From: Hyaloperonospora brassicae
Taxonomy: Eukaryota; Oomycota; Peronosporomycetes; Peronosporales; Peronosporaceae
DNA length: 64,000 nt
Direction: 5' to 3'
Assembly: GCA_947650285.1 (NCBI GenBank)
Contig: CANTFL010000073.1
Coordinates: 186,001 to 250,000 of the forward strand
The notes beneath the pieces were generated by a model that had not been told where the DNA came from, did not search any database, and saw only the letters and a program-made list of their open reading frames with translations. Made by a program: the position numbers and the translations under genes. Of this stretch, positions 35,897 to 44,595 are shown in pieces (the first letter of the stretch is position 1; each line of letters begins with the position of its first letter).

Positions 35897-36083
35897 TGTT
35901 AGACTTTATAGGTATAGAGGATGCTTTAAAAAAGAAGTGATCCTGTTTGAACGTCCTACAAACATTGTTTCTTACGCTCTCTACCATCCTACCATTTTAT
36001 AAAACGATTGTGGCTGCATCTTCCTACCGAGAGTGGTCGGCCGAACTTCGTCAAACTCTCGCCATCTTGCATTTTCGCCAATA
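35897..36083 (-). repeat. 5' LTR of the copia element
   Basis: Collinear with 31221-31409 with a few small indels and substitutions; directly followed by ATCGT (36084-36088). Its promoter faces away from CSB. Confidence 0.9.
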
Positions 36084-36128
36084 ATCGTCTCCTCGTCGTG
36101 TGCCGTAAACGGAATCCGCGCATTTTCT

Positions 36129-36371
36129 ATGACAGTCGAGCCAATGAAGCTTGGATTAAGTGGACATGCCGCTGAAACTTACTGAAAGTACGGGGTGTCG
36201 GACGCAAAACGGCAAAAACGGTAGACCTTTATAAAGGGTGGCAACATCCTGAACCTTCTCCTAAAAATAGGCTTGCAATGTATTTATACCGAAGCAGCGT
36301 CAAAGGCATACGACAGCGAGTGCAACAGCCCATCGTCCGCTGGTTTCGGAAGTCCACTTTCGTACGACCCG
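36129..36371 (+). other. Frameshifted coding-looking leader upstream of CSB
   Basis: An ATG at 36129 gives MTVEPMKLGLSGHAAETY before a stop. One base away, the next frame continues LLKVRGVGRKTAKTVDLYKG and QHPEPSPKNRLAM, which looks like a helix-hairpin-helix (GVGRKTA). The CSB frame itself is open from 36225 without an ATG until 36372. This suggests the original CSB N-terminus began near 36129 and has taken two small shifts, but an unrelated short ORF or an intron cannot be excluded. Confidence 0.35.
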
Positions 36372-39300
36372 ATGCCTCCTCCGCCTCCTGCTGACGCTTC
36401 CGGGACGTCTACTGCTACACCGCCACATCCACCACCTCCACCTTCTTCTCCTCTACCCATTCATGCCACTCCTCCATCCCCTTGGTCCTCCGAAGACGCG
36501 TCCGACGTCAGCGTCTTTACCCCTCTTTCGAGTCTCGACGACTCTTCCGACGATTTCTCAACTGCAAGTCACGGAAGCCAAAAACATCGTAGTCAACACA
36601 CAAGGCACACAATGCAAAAACGTCGGCGCTTGGTCCAAGGAGACGCGTGTTCACGTTCCCGAAAACGTACGGGCGACGTAGCAGTCAAAGCAGACGGAAA
36701 GCAGCCGAGTTGCTCGAAAAGTCGTATGGCCGCCACGAAGAAGAAGTACTCGAACAAAAGTAAGAGACATGATCCCCGAAATGATAAGAGTACAGTAGCG
36801 ACGACAACGACGCAGCACTATGATCGGAACGCTGCAGCCACGACGTGGACAGACGACGGTAGTTTGGATCTGTACCGACGTCGGCTGCATGACTTGCGTC
36901 GCGAATGGCAAGACTCGGTGACTCAGTGCAGGAAGACATTCTACAATAATCCAAAGCCGGTTGCCGCTTTCGTGGACGCCAACGTAGGCGAAAGAGAAGG
37001 AAGAGACATCGAGATGAAAGGTCGGCAACAACGCGATGAAGAAGAGAGCGAAGTAGAGACTCGAGTGACGTATTATTCGCCGTGGGACGTGACAGAGACG
37101 TCGTCGGGGCTTCTGGTGCCAAGTTACGTGCTGACGCAGCTGCTGCCCCACCAACGCGAGTGTCTCGAGTGGCTGCACAAACTGCATGAACGAGGAGTTG
37201 GCGGGATCTTGGGAGACGATATGGGGCTTGGCAAAACTGTGCAGCTAGCCTCCTTTGTAGGCTCGCTGCATCTGGCGCGAAGACTTCAGACAGTGCTGCT
37301 CTTGTGTCCAGCGTCGGTGTTGTTGCAGTGGGTCCGAGAGCTGCACAAGTGGACGCCTTGGATGCGGGTCGTGCTGCTCCATGCTTCGGGGACAGGCGTA
37401 AACACGTCATCGTCGAGTGCGTGTTACGAGCAGCTTATTGAAGAGACGTTTTGCTACGAAAATGACGTGTTGGGCGGCGAAGAGGAGGAGGAAATGGGAT
37501 ATCGCGAAAGGGGAGAGCACGCACCGACAGGCGGTGGTGTGGTCATTAGCACGTACGAAAATGTGCGACAGTATCAGAGCTTGTTTCTCACGCGCGAATG
37601 GGACTACGTTGTGCTGGACGAAGGACACCGGATTCGCAATCCAGACGCTGAAACAACGCTTGCTTGCAAACAGCTGCGCACGATACACCGCATCATTCTC
37701 TCTGGTACACCGATTCAGAATCGACTTCGAGAGCTTTGGTCGCTGTTCGACTTCGTTTATCCCGGACGTTTGGGCACATTACCAACGTTCGACGATGAGT
37801 TTGTGCTGCCCATTCGAGCGGGAGGATACGCGACAGCAACTAAGATGCAGGTGTTGATGGCATACAAGTGTGCACTGGCCCTGAGAGATCTCATCCAGCC
37901 GTTCCTGCTCCGTCGCACGAAACAAGAAATCCTGACGAACGGCGCTGACAATGGGATGGGTGCACTGCTTCCTGGCAAACAAGAGCAGATTATATTTTGC
38001 CGGCTCACGGCGAGACAGCGTGCGCTGTATAGGCGCTTCCTGTCCTCGTCCGAAGTCGCAAAGGTGTTGCGGCGAGGCATTCGGCCATTCCGGGCCATTT
38101 CTGTGCTACGACACATCTGTAACCATCCAGACTTGCTAGCATCGTTTGGTGATGGAAGACTGGCTGACAAACAACGACAAAGTTTTGAGGACGACGACGA
38201 AGAAGAGGTTGCTAGCATTGCTGGCTCGCTAAACGAAATGGACGAAGGCAAAGAAGAAGATGGAAGCGAAGAGGCGTTTGGCGCTGCATCGGCGAGCGGG
38301 AAAATGGTTGTGCTACAGAAGGTGTTGTTGTTGTGGAAGGCGCAGGGTCACCGAGTGCTGATCTTTTCACAAACGCGCGGTATGCTGGACATCTTAGAGA
38401 GCTTTATGGCTAGGCTTAGCCTCACGTACACTCGTCTCGATGGTACAACGGGTGTACAAGAGCGGCAGCAGCGTCTGGACGCTTTCAATGCCCTCGACAG
38501 CAACCTTTTCGCCTTCCTACTGACAACCCGCGCTGGTGGTATTGGTGTGAACTTAGTCGGTGCTGATCGTGTCGTGGTGTTCGATCCTGACTGGAACCCG
38601 TCCACGGACGTCCAAGCTCGCGAACGAGCTTGGCGCATTGGACAGCAGAAACCCGTGACGGTGTTCAGACTTGTCACGGCTGGAACGATCGAAGAGAAGA
38701 TTTATCACCGGCAGATCTTCAAACAGTACCTTACTAGCAAGGTGCTGCACGATGCTAAACGTAAGCGGTGTTTCAACAAGCACTCGTTGCGAGAACTGTT
38801 TGTCCTAGGGGACGAAGAAGAAGAAAAGGATGGAGTCGCAGAAACAAACGAAATGTTTGTTGCTGGAAACGTTGTGCGACCTGCTGAAGCGATTGACGAT
38901 TACCGCGACGATGGGCAAAGCAGAGACGACAAAGTCGACGCAGAGGCTGGAGATAACGACATCGTATTAAAGCAGTTATTTGACGGTGGTGATGTACGCG
39001 GTGTGTTTGATCACTCGGCGGTGGAGTCGGATGGCGTGCAGAACCAAGAAGCAGATCTCGTGGAGATGGAGGCAACAAAGATTGCTCAAGGAGCACTGAG
39101 TGCCCTTCGAGCGTCTGGTGCTCTCGTGCGGCAGCAGCGGGAAACTGTGTATACGCCAACGTGGACGGGCCGGTCGGGCGCTGCTGGCGATCCGTCGCAA
39201 CGGCGGCAGCAGCCATCGATTGTGTCGCGGGGTAAACCACAAGGTCGAGGTCGGGGTCGTGGACGAGGTGGGCGTAGTAACAATGGACTCTCGTCGCGGG

Positions 39301-39632
39301 AGATGCTTGCGAGGATCCAACAAAGACGCGACGGCGTCGCGGCTCAGGCGACGTCCGTCCCGCTCCAAGCCGATTCGGGAGCATCGAGTGCCGTGCAGTC
39401 TTCTGGCAGCTCGGCCCCAATTGGCGCCGGTGAGATGGCAAAGCGTTTGCACTCGTTTCTTGCCGCAAATGCAGCGACAGGCGTGACCACTGAACGGCTG
39501 TTGGAGACTTTCGGCGACGTTGTTGGGCCCAAGGACAAACTCGTGTTTCGACACGTCTTACGTGCCATGGCGGTCTGTCGCGGTCGTCGATGGACTCTGA
39601 AAGCTCCAGACAGCAGTGCTGACTCTTCGTAG
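36372..39632 (+). CDS. ERCC6: CSB/ERCC6 (Rad26) SNF2-family DNA translocase
   Basis: Cockayne syndrome B-type ATPase that recognises stalled RNA polymerase II and starts transcription-coupled repair in the nucleus. 1086 codons from the first in-frame ATG; the frame is open upstream to a TAG at 36222. Order: Pro/Ser-rich N-terminus; basic region; LYRRRLHDLRREW (CSB pre-helicase motif); ATPase lobe 1 with GDDMGLGKT (~281), DEGH (~416), SGTPIQN (~444); QPFLLRRTK; lobe 2 with VLIFSQT (~661), TTRAGGIGVNL (~718), RAWRIGQ (~753); IYHRQIFKQYLTSKVL, specific for CSB against other SNF2 proteins; acidic stretch; RG repeats (~958); SSREMLARIQQR; and a C-terminal winged-helix-like end (~1020-1086), as in CSB. 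All helicase residues are intact and no intron is needed. Human CSB is longer (about 1490 aa), mainly in the N-terminus. The copia element ends 288 bp before the ATG. Very sure of the family, less of the start. Confidence 0.96.
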   Translation: MPPPPPADASGTSTATPPHPPPPPSSPLPIHATPPSPWSSEDASDVSVFTPLSSLDDSSDDFSTASHGSQKHRSQHTRHTMQKRRRLVQGDACSRSRKRTGDVAVKADGKQPSCSKSRMAATKKKYSNKSKRHDPRNDKSTVATTTTQHYDRNAAATTWTDDGSLDLYRRRLHDLRREWQDSVTQCRKTFYNNPKPVAAFVDANVGEREGRDIEMKGRQQRDEEESEVETRVTYYSPWDVTETSSGLLVPSYVLTQLLPHQRECLEWLHKLHERGVGGILGDDMGLGKTVQLASFVGSLHLARRLQTVLLLCPASVLLQWVRELHKWTPWMRVVLLHASGTGVNTSSSSACYEQLIEETFCYENDVLGGEEEEEMGYRERGEHAPTGGGVVISTYENVRQYQSLFLTREWDYVVLDEGHRIRNPDAETTLACKQLRTIHRIILSGTPIQNRLRELWSLFDFVYPGRLGTLPTFDDEFVLPIRAGGYATATKMQVLMAYKCALALRDLIQPFLLRRTKQEILTNGADNGMGALLPGKQEQIIFCRLTARQRALYRRFLSSSEVAKVLRRGIRPFRAISVLRHICNHPDLLASFGDGRLADKQRQSFEDDDEEEVASIAGSLNEMDEGKEEDGSEEAFGAASASGKMVVLQKVLLLWKAQGHRVLIFSQTRGMLDILESFMARLSLTYTRLDGTTGVQERQQRLDAFNALDSNLFAFLLTTRAGGIGVNLVGADRVVVFDPDWNPSTDVQARERAWRIGQQKPVTVFRLVTAGTIEEKIYHRQIFKQYLTSKVLHDAKRKRCFNKHSLRELFVLGDEEEEKDGVAETNEMFVAGNVVRPAEAIDDYRDDGQSRDDKVDAEAGDNDIVLKQLFDGGDVRGVFDHSAVESDGVQNQEADLVEMEATKIAQGALSALRASGALVRQQRETVYTPTWTGRSGAAGDPSQRRQQPSIVSRGKPQGRGRGRGRGGRSNNGLSSREMLARIQQRRDGVAAQATSVPLQADSGASSAVQSSGSSAPIGAGEMAKRLHSFLAANAATGVTTERLLETFGDVVGPKDKLVFRHVLRAMAVCRGRRWTLKAPDSSADSS

Positions 39633-39904
39633 CACTGGATTCCGTGTGGTCGGTCAACAGTGCGTTGAACACCGTTCAGGAGCTGGTCAGACTTGCGCCT
39701 GTCACATATATGGGTTTTTCACAGATGAGCTGTTTCGACGTGGGTTTTTTTCCACACAGGAGCGCTCCAATCGCAAGATGGCAACTAAGTCTTGCATCTC
39801 CCTGTGTTGAATGGCATCTGGTACACTGTGCCGCGCGTGTTGCACCATTTAGAAACGAGCTTTAGAAACCATATTCGGCCACGAGTCTCTCTGCTCGACC
39901 GCGG

Positions 39905-40780
39905 ATGGCTCGCTCCCGAGACGTCGCGCGGCGGCGCAGCTCTCGCTCCCACGAGCGTCGTGTCTCGCCTTCTGCACACCGCAGACGAAGCCGCAGCAAT
40001 TCACGATCCAAAATAGACTCTCGTCGCAGTCGCACCTCGAGTCACTCGTCCAGGAGCTCTTACCAAAGCAGCAGCTCCTGTCGCAATTGGATGAGCCTGA
40101 ACAACTGAAAAGTGTGTCCATGTATCAGGAGGACACATGGCAGTCGGAGAGGCCCGCAACGCGCGGTAATAACATGTCCATGATAGCCAATGTTGAGCTT
40201 GCACTTGATGAGGTAGAAAGGAAACTGATATTCAAAATGTGCCGTTATGTCCTAGCTATTCTGCTCGCTATCTCGCACACTATGTCTCTGTATCTGCGGC
40301 TCTTACTAGGTCGACTTACTGTCGCTGCGCTATCATTCGCCACCACTCCGACGACGCGCTTCCTGTCTGTTGGCAACTGCAAGCTTCTTCACCCATCTTT
40401 GTAGCCCCTTCATCTGTCGACTGTCCTCTTATACACATGCAAACAGTCGCCGACACCAACTTGATCTGACATGTCGTGCCGCACATCGTGACTCTTCATC
40501 CCGATCTTCAACAGTCCACCAGGTCGAAGTCGACTCGAAAGAACGCAGGAAAGAATGAACTTAAAACCGAAACAGAGCAGGAAGATCGACGTGGAGAATT
40601 TCGATCGGCAGTTTTACTTAAATGATGATGCTGGTGGCATCAAGTTGCATGATGGACATGAGTTTCTTGGTAGCGCGAAGAAGTTCAAGGCTTTGGAAGA
40701 ACAGTTAGAGTAGACAAGAGCGCGAGGAGATAACAAGCTCGAAGACATTTCAGCGACAGCGTCAGACCTTTAAACAAATA
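39905..40780 (+). pseudogene. Probable N-terminal remnant of a PRP16/DHX38 splicing helicase gene
   Basis: Starts MARSRDVARRRSSRSHERR and continues as an Arg/Ser-rich (RS) region to about 40080. In other frames follow YQEDTWQSERPATRGN (40120-40170), KQSPTPT (40440), then FDRQFYLNDDAGG, HEFLGSAKKFKALEEQLE (40595-40710) and, past a stop, TRARGDNKLEDISATASDL. DHX38/PRP16 proteins have an RS-rich N-terminus, a SPTP stretch, and a DR.WY..DEG...H.PL....+.....E..L segment before the helicase core; order and spacing agree. No DEAH helicase core is present, and the sequence stops before the MULE at 40965. It is thus a truncated, frameshifted copy. The match is from remembered family features, not a search. 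Confidence 0.45.
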
Positions 40781-40966
40781 TATACTATCGATCAGTGTTA
40801 TGGACCACCTAGAAGACGTACGAGTATATAAGAAGTATAAATTTACGTTATAACTGAAAAAAATCAAGACCATTCCAAATGCGTTTGGGTTTAAAGCGCC
40901 AGCGAAAGGTGTCCGAATGCCAATGAGCGCTGCCAATTAGCGCTTATATATTTAGAAGCAATTTTT

Positions 40967-41237
40967 AAAGGAGATTTATAGGTACACACCCACCCTTTGA
41001 TGCGTACACACCAACCTGAAAAAGAGGCCCCTCTTCAAGTTTCGTAACCTCCCTAGCTGGGTACTGCACACTAATTAATACAAAATGCCATACAAATATT
41101 CTTTGCTTTGTGCACACCCCTCCACAATACAGGCCTCCTTTGAGTCAGCACACAGCCTTGCGTATGACTTCCGCTCTCATTATCCGGCATCCTCCTATAA
41201 GTATCCCTATTTTTACTACCATTTCCCTAATTTAAAT
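40967..41237 (+). repeat. Left terminal inverted repeat of the MULE
   Basis: Starts aaaggagatttataggtacacaccc. Matches 44578-44312 on the other strand almost base for base from about 41035 on. Contains the acaccc blocks typical for these ends. Confidence 0.9.
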
Positions 41238-41341
41238 AAAGTCCAGAAAAACGTAACGACGCTGGAAATACGAGAAGTAATGAAGCTGGACGGCCGCGCT
41301 AGCTCCCACGGCGAAAGCCAAGAGGCACAGCTTGTGACCTC

Positions 41342-41392
41342 AACACACATACACACGTACTCCCACGCACACGTACACGTACACACGGTCGA
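41342..41392. repeat. CA/ACGTAC-rich simple repeat
   Basis: Alternating acacac, acgtac and cgtaca units (caacacacatacacacgtac...) just inside the left inverted repeat of the MULE. Purine-pyrimidine alternation makes it a mutable, potentially Z-forming tract. Confidence 0.8.
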
Positions 41393-41427
41393 TGACCTGC
41401 ATAGGTGCGTTCGATGGTGACCATTAG

Positions 41428-41907
41428 GTGTTTACCTTAAAAGATGGCGACCGGATCGCTCAAATTCACGTCAAAGCCACGCAGTTGCTCAAGTCAGTTG
41501 CCAGGCATCTTCAGCATCAGGTGCGTTTGTGCCTTTTCACCGTATTAATCCTCAGATAATTCATCAGATTACGCTCTTTCGACACTACGTGTACTAACAC
41601 ATTTGTTTCTATCTAACACCTCAGCACACGCAGTCTTAGATTCCTGTATCCAGTCAAGTGCTACTGATGAATAGTCAAGTCTTTCGTCGCAAGAAGATGG
41701 TAGAAGATAGGTACAAGACAAAGGGTCGGCAGAAGAATCACTAACTTTTGTGGTACTCTTTTTTTTGTCTGCTTGCAATAGTTCGATCAGGCAACGGTGA
41801 AAAATAACGACCTGGTGGTGATCACGTCCGCTCCATTCACTGCACCAACTTTTGCTATCGCAGCGAGCATCAAAGCTCGTCCGGGCGTAAAGATGCACGA
41901 GATATTG
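41428..41907 (+). pseudogene. Captured host-gene fragment, two exons with an intron, antisense to the transposase
   Basis: Exon A 41428-41520 (VFTLKDGDRIAQIHVKAT...HLQHQ) is preceded by an AG acceptor and followed by CAG|GTGCGT. Exon B 41782-41907 (FDQATVKNNDLVVITSAPFT...KARPGVKMHEIL) is preceded by a pyrimidine-rich run and CAATAG and followed by GTATGATG. Both are 0-phase and open on the + strand, so splicing joins them in frame. The intron is 261 nt. A further weak exon-like piece lies at 41944-42100. The NNDLVVITSAPFTAPT strand resembles family-4 glycosyltransferases (GDVV...T.PP...P); that assignment is tentative. Its place inside the inverted repeats indicates transduplication by the MULE. 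Confidence 0.5.
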
Positions 41908-42090
41908 GTATGATGTTGTACCCTCTTTAGCGCGGTGTAAGACGTGGTCGACCTTACTGTGCATCTATTTTTGGCATGGAGGCGTTTGTTCCGGTGGCTG
42001 AGAATTTTTCAATGTTTGTTGTCCCTTAAATCGACCACGACCCTGTTCGTTCACATTGGTGACAGCGTCTTGCTTCTAAACAGCTTCAAT

Positions 42091-43924
42091 TTACAACAAA
42101 ACATGCTCGAGTGCACTTGGATCGCGGCGAGTAGAGACGTTGTCGTATCCGCGACGCCCTCCAGCGCCAACTGGACGACTGCGACCCTGTCGTACTGGTA
42201 GAGGTAAATGAACCTCTACCAATACTTCCTCTTGTGATAATAGAATAATACGATCCAACAGAATTCGCTGTTGGTGTGGTTGTAGCTGAGAACAGCGATC
42301 TCGAATTTGAGACATGGCTTGTTCCAGAGTAAGATCGGTAGTATCCTCGTAACAGGTGTTCTCGTTGCGATCAAGCCACCACTGAATACAAAAAGCTTCT
42401 TTTTGAAATCGCCCACGCTTTGCTAAGATGTCGCGAACGCGATGCAAACATGGAATTCCAATTGTTGATCTAAAGACATTAGTACCTGGAGTTGACGGCA
42501 AGATACGTGCCTTCTTTACCTCTTCATGAGCCTTTTTTAGCGCGTGATGTGATATTTTTCGTCGAACATCAGCCCAAATATCACTCGAGAGAGCGATAAG
42601 CGTATTTGCGCGGCTAGAGGCACTGCTGTGCCGAATGACCTTGTCCTGATGATCAACGTCAAGCAATATCCTCTGATAAACATCTGCAAGATCGCCCGTC
42701 GACACTGCTATCCGTGATTTGTCTGCTCCATAGCGGTCCCTCGGCTCGATTACTTGCTGTGTTTCCAGGATGCCGGTACGCTTTGGTCCATGCAAGGATA
42801 AACCGACCTTTATAACATATCCAAGTCATTTCAATGTACTTGCTGATAGAGATAGGACAGCGTTTGCAGACGCCAGCCCAATCTGTCTTGTATGATGAAA
42901 AATCGATGCAATAACACAGATGTTTGAAATCAGCCTCGAACGTTTCCCAATCTTGTCGATTTGAAAGTGCTTGCGGCAGTTGGCAAGTACATTCTTTAAA
43001 ATATGCCAGATACAAAGCAGATTGTGCGCTTTAGAAAAGTGCGTACAAGGGCAGTCATTGAAGCAAGTTCCCGATCCGTGACATCTACATGAGGTAGTTG
43101 ATCGGCGATGAAAATGCTTTTTACATGATAGAAAGCCCAGTTGTAGTCTTCTTCTCGCTCGGACGAATGAAATGTGAATGCGACCGAAAAGCTGTCATTA
43201 CTTAAAGATACTCCAACTATGTGTAGCATTAGCATCTTGAATCTAATAAGAAGAGAAAAACGATCAATGCTGATAAATTGAGTCATCTTGAAATCAGATG
43301 CGATCAATACGTAATTTTTGACCTTGTATGTACAATATATGATCATGACATGAGGAAATTCTCGTGCAAGTCGGACGCATACGCTTGGTGCAAAGAAAAG
43401 CTTGTTTATTCGACCTTAGTCGTCGCGGTCGTAAGCATGGAGAATGTTATTTGCCTAAAGTTCATCCAGCAGCATCCCCATAGGTGCTCTTCCAGCAAGA
43501 TATTTTCCCGGGCCACCGCCTTTGCGTTGTATATGTCCCTTGGAATGAGATCGCAGTTTGGATCGCTTTGAAGAACTGTTGCCAAGATGACCTTAAGTGC
43601 TGCACCTGCTCTTGCCACGGCACTGATCGCCGTGGTGTTGTAAAGACTGATTTTTTGTGCGGCGGGATAAACCGATACATCATCTGCTGCCTCGTGGTTG
43701 TGCTTGCTGTTTTTAGCACCCAAAGCCCACTGGAAAATTGCTACAGAATCACAATCGCTGCTATTAATAGTATGGTCATTATCATCATCATCGCATACTG
43801 TTTCTCTTGTAATTGTCTCGGTAAATGGACACTTGTACTTTCGTGTTGAGCTGTGACGCTTTCGCGACTGATCTGTGAGGTATTCCCGTTGGTTCTTGTA
43901 CGGACCATTATGAGCACAAACCAA
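42091..43924 (-). pseudogene. FAR1-type MULE transposase with at least three frameshifts
   Basis: On the - strand: CAHNGPYKNQREYL...TRKYKCPF (43915-43820), the FAR1-like zinc-binding start; SKHNHEAADDVSVYP (about 43690), its C-terminal H.H part; YNAKAVARENIL (about 43500), the linker. After a shift, VGVSLSNDSFSVAFTFHSSE..EDYNWAF and VDVTDRELASMTAL (43220-43050) form the DDE core (the TDRELALMNA block with its Asp). Next come SISKYIEMTWICYKGRFILAW and SNRAEG (42870-42730). Finally STIGIPCLHRVRDIL (about 42450) is the SWIM-like zinc finger with Cys/His. Successive pieces lie in different frames. Whether introns explain any of the shifts is unclear; otherwise the copy needs help in trans. Confidence 0.8.
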
Positions 43925-44311
43925 TCAGAATTTCCTGATCTCACCCGAGCGGCACTTTTTAGAGAGACTTCTTGATATGGTGTAACCTTCACTTACCGCA
44001 TGAGAAAGTTCAATCCTTTCCGCGCCCGTCAGCGACGCGTAGACAGCCTCCAAAGGTGACGCAAGCATAGTAGATTGCTTCTTTCGATATTTTGATAGCG
44101 TAAATCCAGTCACCCCCTGCACCGGATTATAGATCGCAGTGCTGTCTAGATAGAGAAATCGATACCTTTGTATCTTGTGTATGTACGTTATTTACTATGG
44201 CGATTGATAACTGTAGACTGTTTAAATGGAAAAGTACATGTCCCCCATTGACAGTTATTTTTGCAGTTGAGTCAAATGTATGCATGTTACATGACCTAAA
44301 AATTATAATTA

Positions 44312-44578
44312 TCTTCAAGTTAGAGGAAATGGTAGTAAAAATAGGGATACTTATAGGGGGATGCCGGATAATGAGAGCGGAAGTCATACGCAAGGCTGTG
44401 TGCTGACTCAAAGGAGGCCTGTATTGTGGAGGGGTGTGCACAAAGCAAAGAATATTTGTATGGCATTTTGTATTAATTAGTGTGCAGTACCCAGCTAGGG
44501 AGGTTACGAAACTTGAAGAGGGGCTTCTATTTCGGGGGGCATCAAAGGGTGGGTGTGTACCTACAAACCTCCTTTTAT
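44312..44578 (-). repeat. Right terminal inverted repeat of the MULE
   Basis: Inverted partner of 40967-41237. The outer part holds a ccccccgaaatag stretch where the left copy has a different sequence. Confidence 0.9.
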
Positions 44579-44595
44579 AATAGCAATTTGTACTA

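Larger units (their letters stand above)
31221..36083 (-). mobile_element. Ty1/copia LTR retrotransposon with 5-bp target duplication
   Basis: Two LTRs of 187-189 bp (31221-31409 and 35897-36083) flank gag, zinc knuckle, protease, integrase, RT and RNase H in copia order on the - strand. The 5 bp outside both ends are ATCGT (31216-31220 and 36084-36088), which fixes the 4863-bp element exactly. The LTRs have drifted by more than the gypsy pair, and gag-pol is split by several stops and frameshifts, although individual motifs (CCHC, DSG, YVDD) remain. It lies immediately upstream of the CSB gene. Confidence 0.95.
40965..44581 (-). mobile_element. MULE with long terminal inverted repeats, carrying foreign exons
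   Basis: Inverted repeats of about 270 bp (40967-41237 and 44312-44578) enclose a FAR1/MULE transposase on the - strand and, between the left repeat and the transposase end, + strand exon-like sequences of an unrelated gene. AGCAATTT occurs just outside both ends (40957-40964 and 44582-44589), an 8-bp target duplication within the 8-11 bp range of MULEs. The repeats are nearly identical apart from one short replaced stretch (about 41005-41025), so the last move was recent even though the transposase is broken. Confidence 0.88.

Noticed and set aside
38773..39672. 299-codon - strand frame, and 39554-38976, 37410-36685 and 38251-37757, antisense to CSB
   Set aside because: Shadows of the GC-rich CSB coding sequence; no motifs, His/Arg/Ser-rich composition typical of antisense frames.
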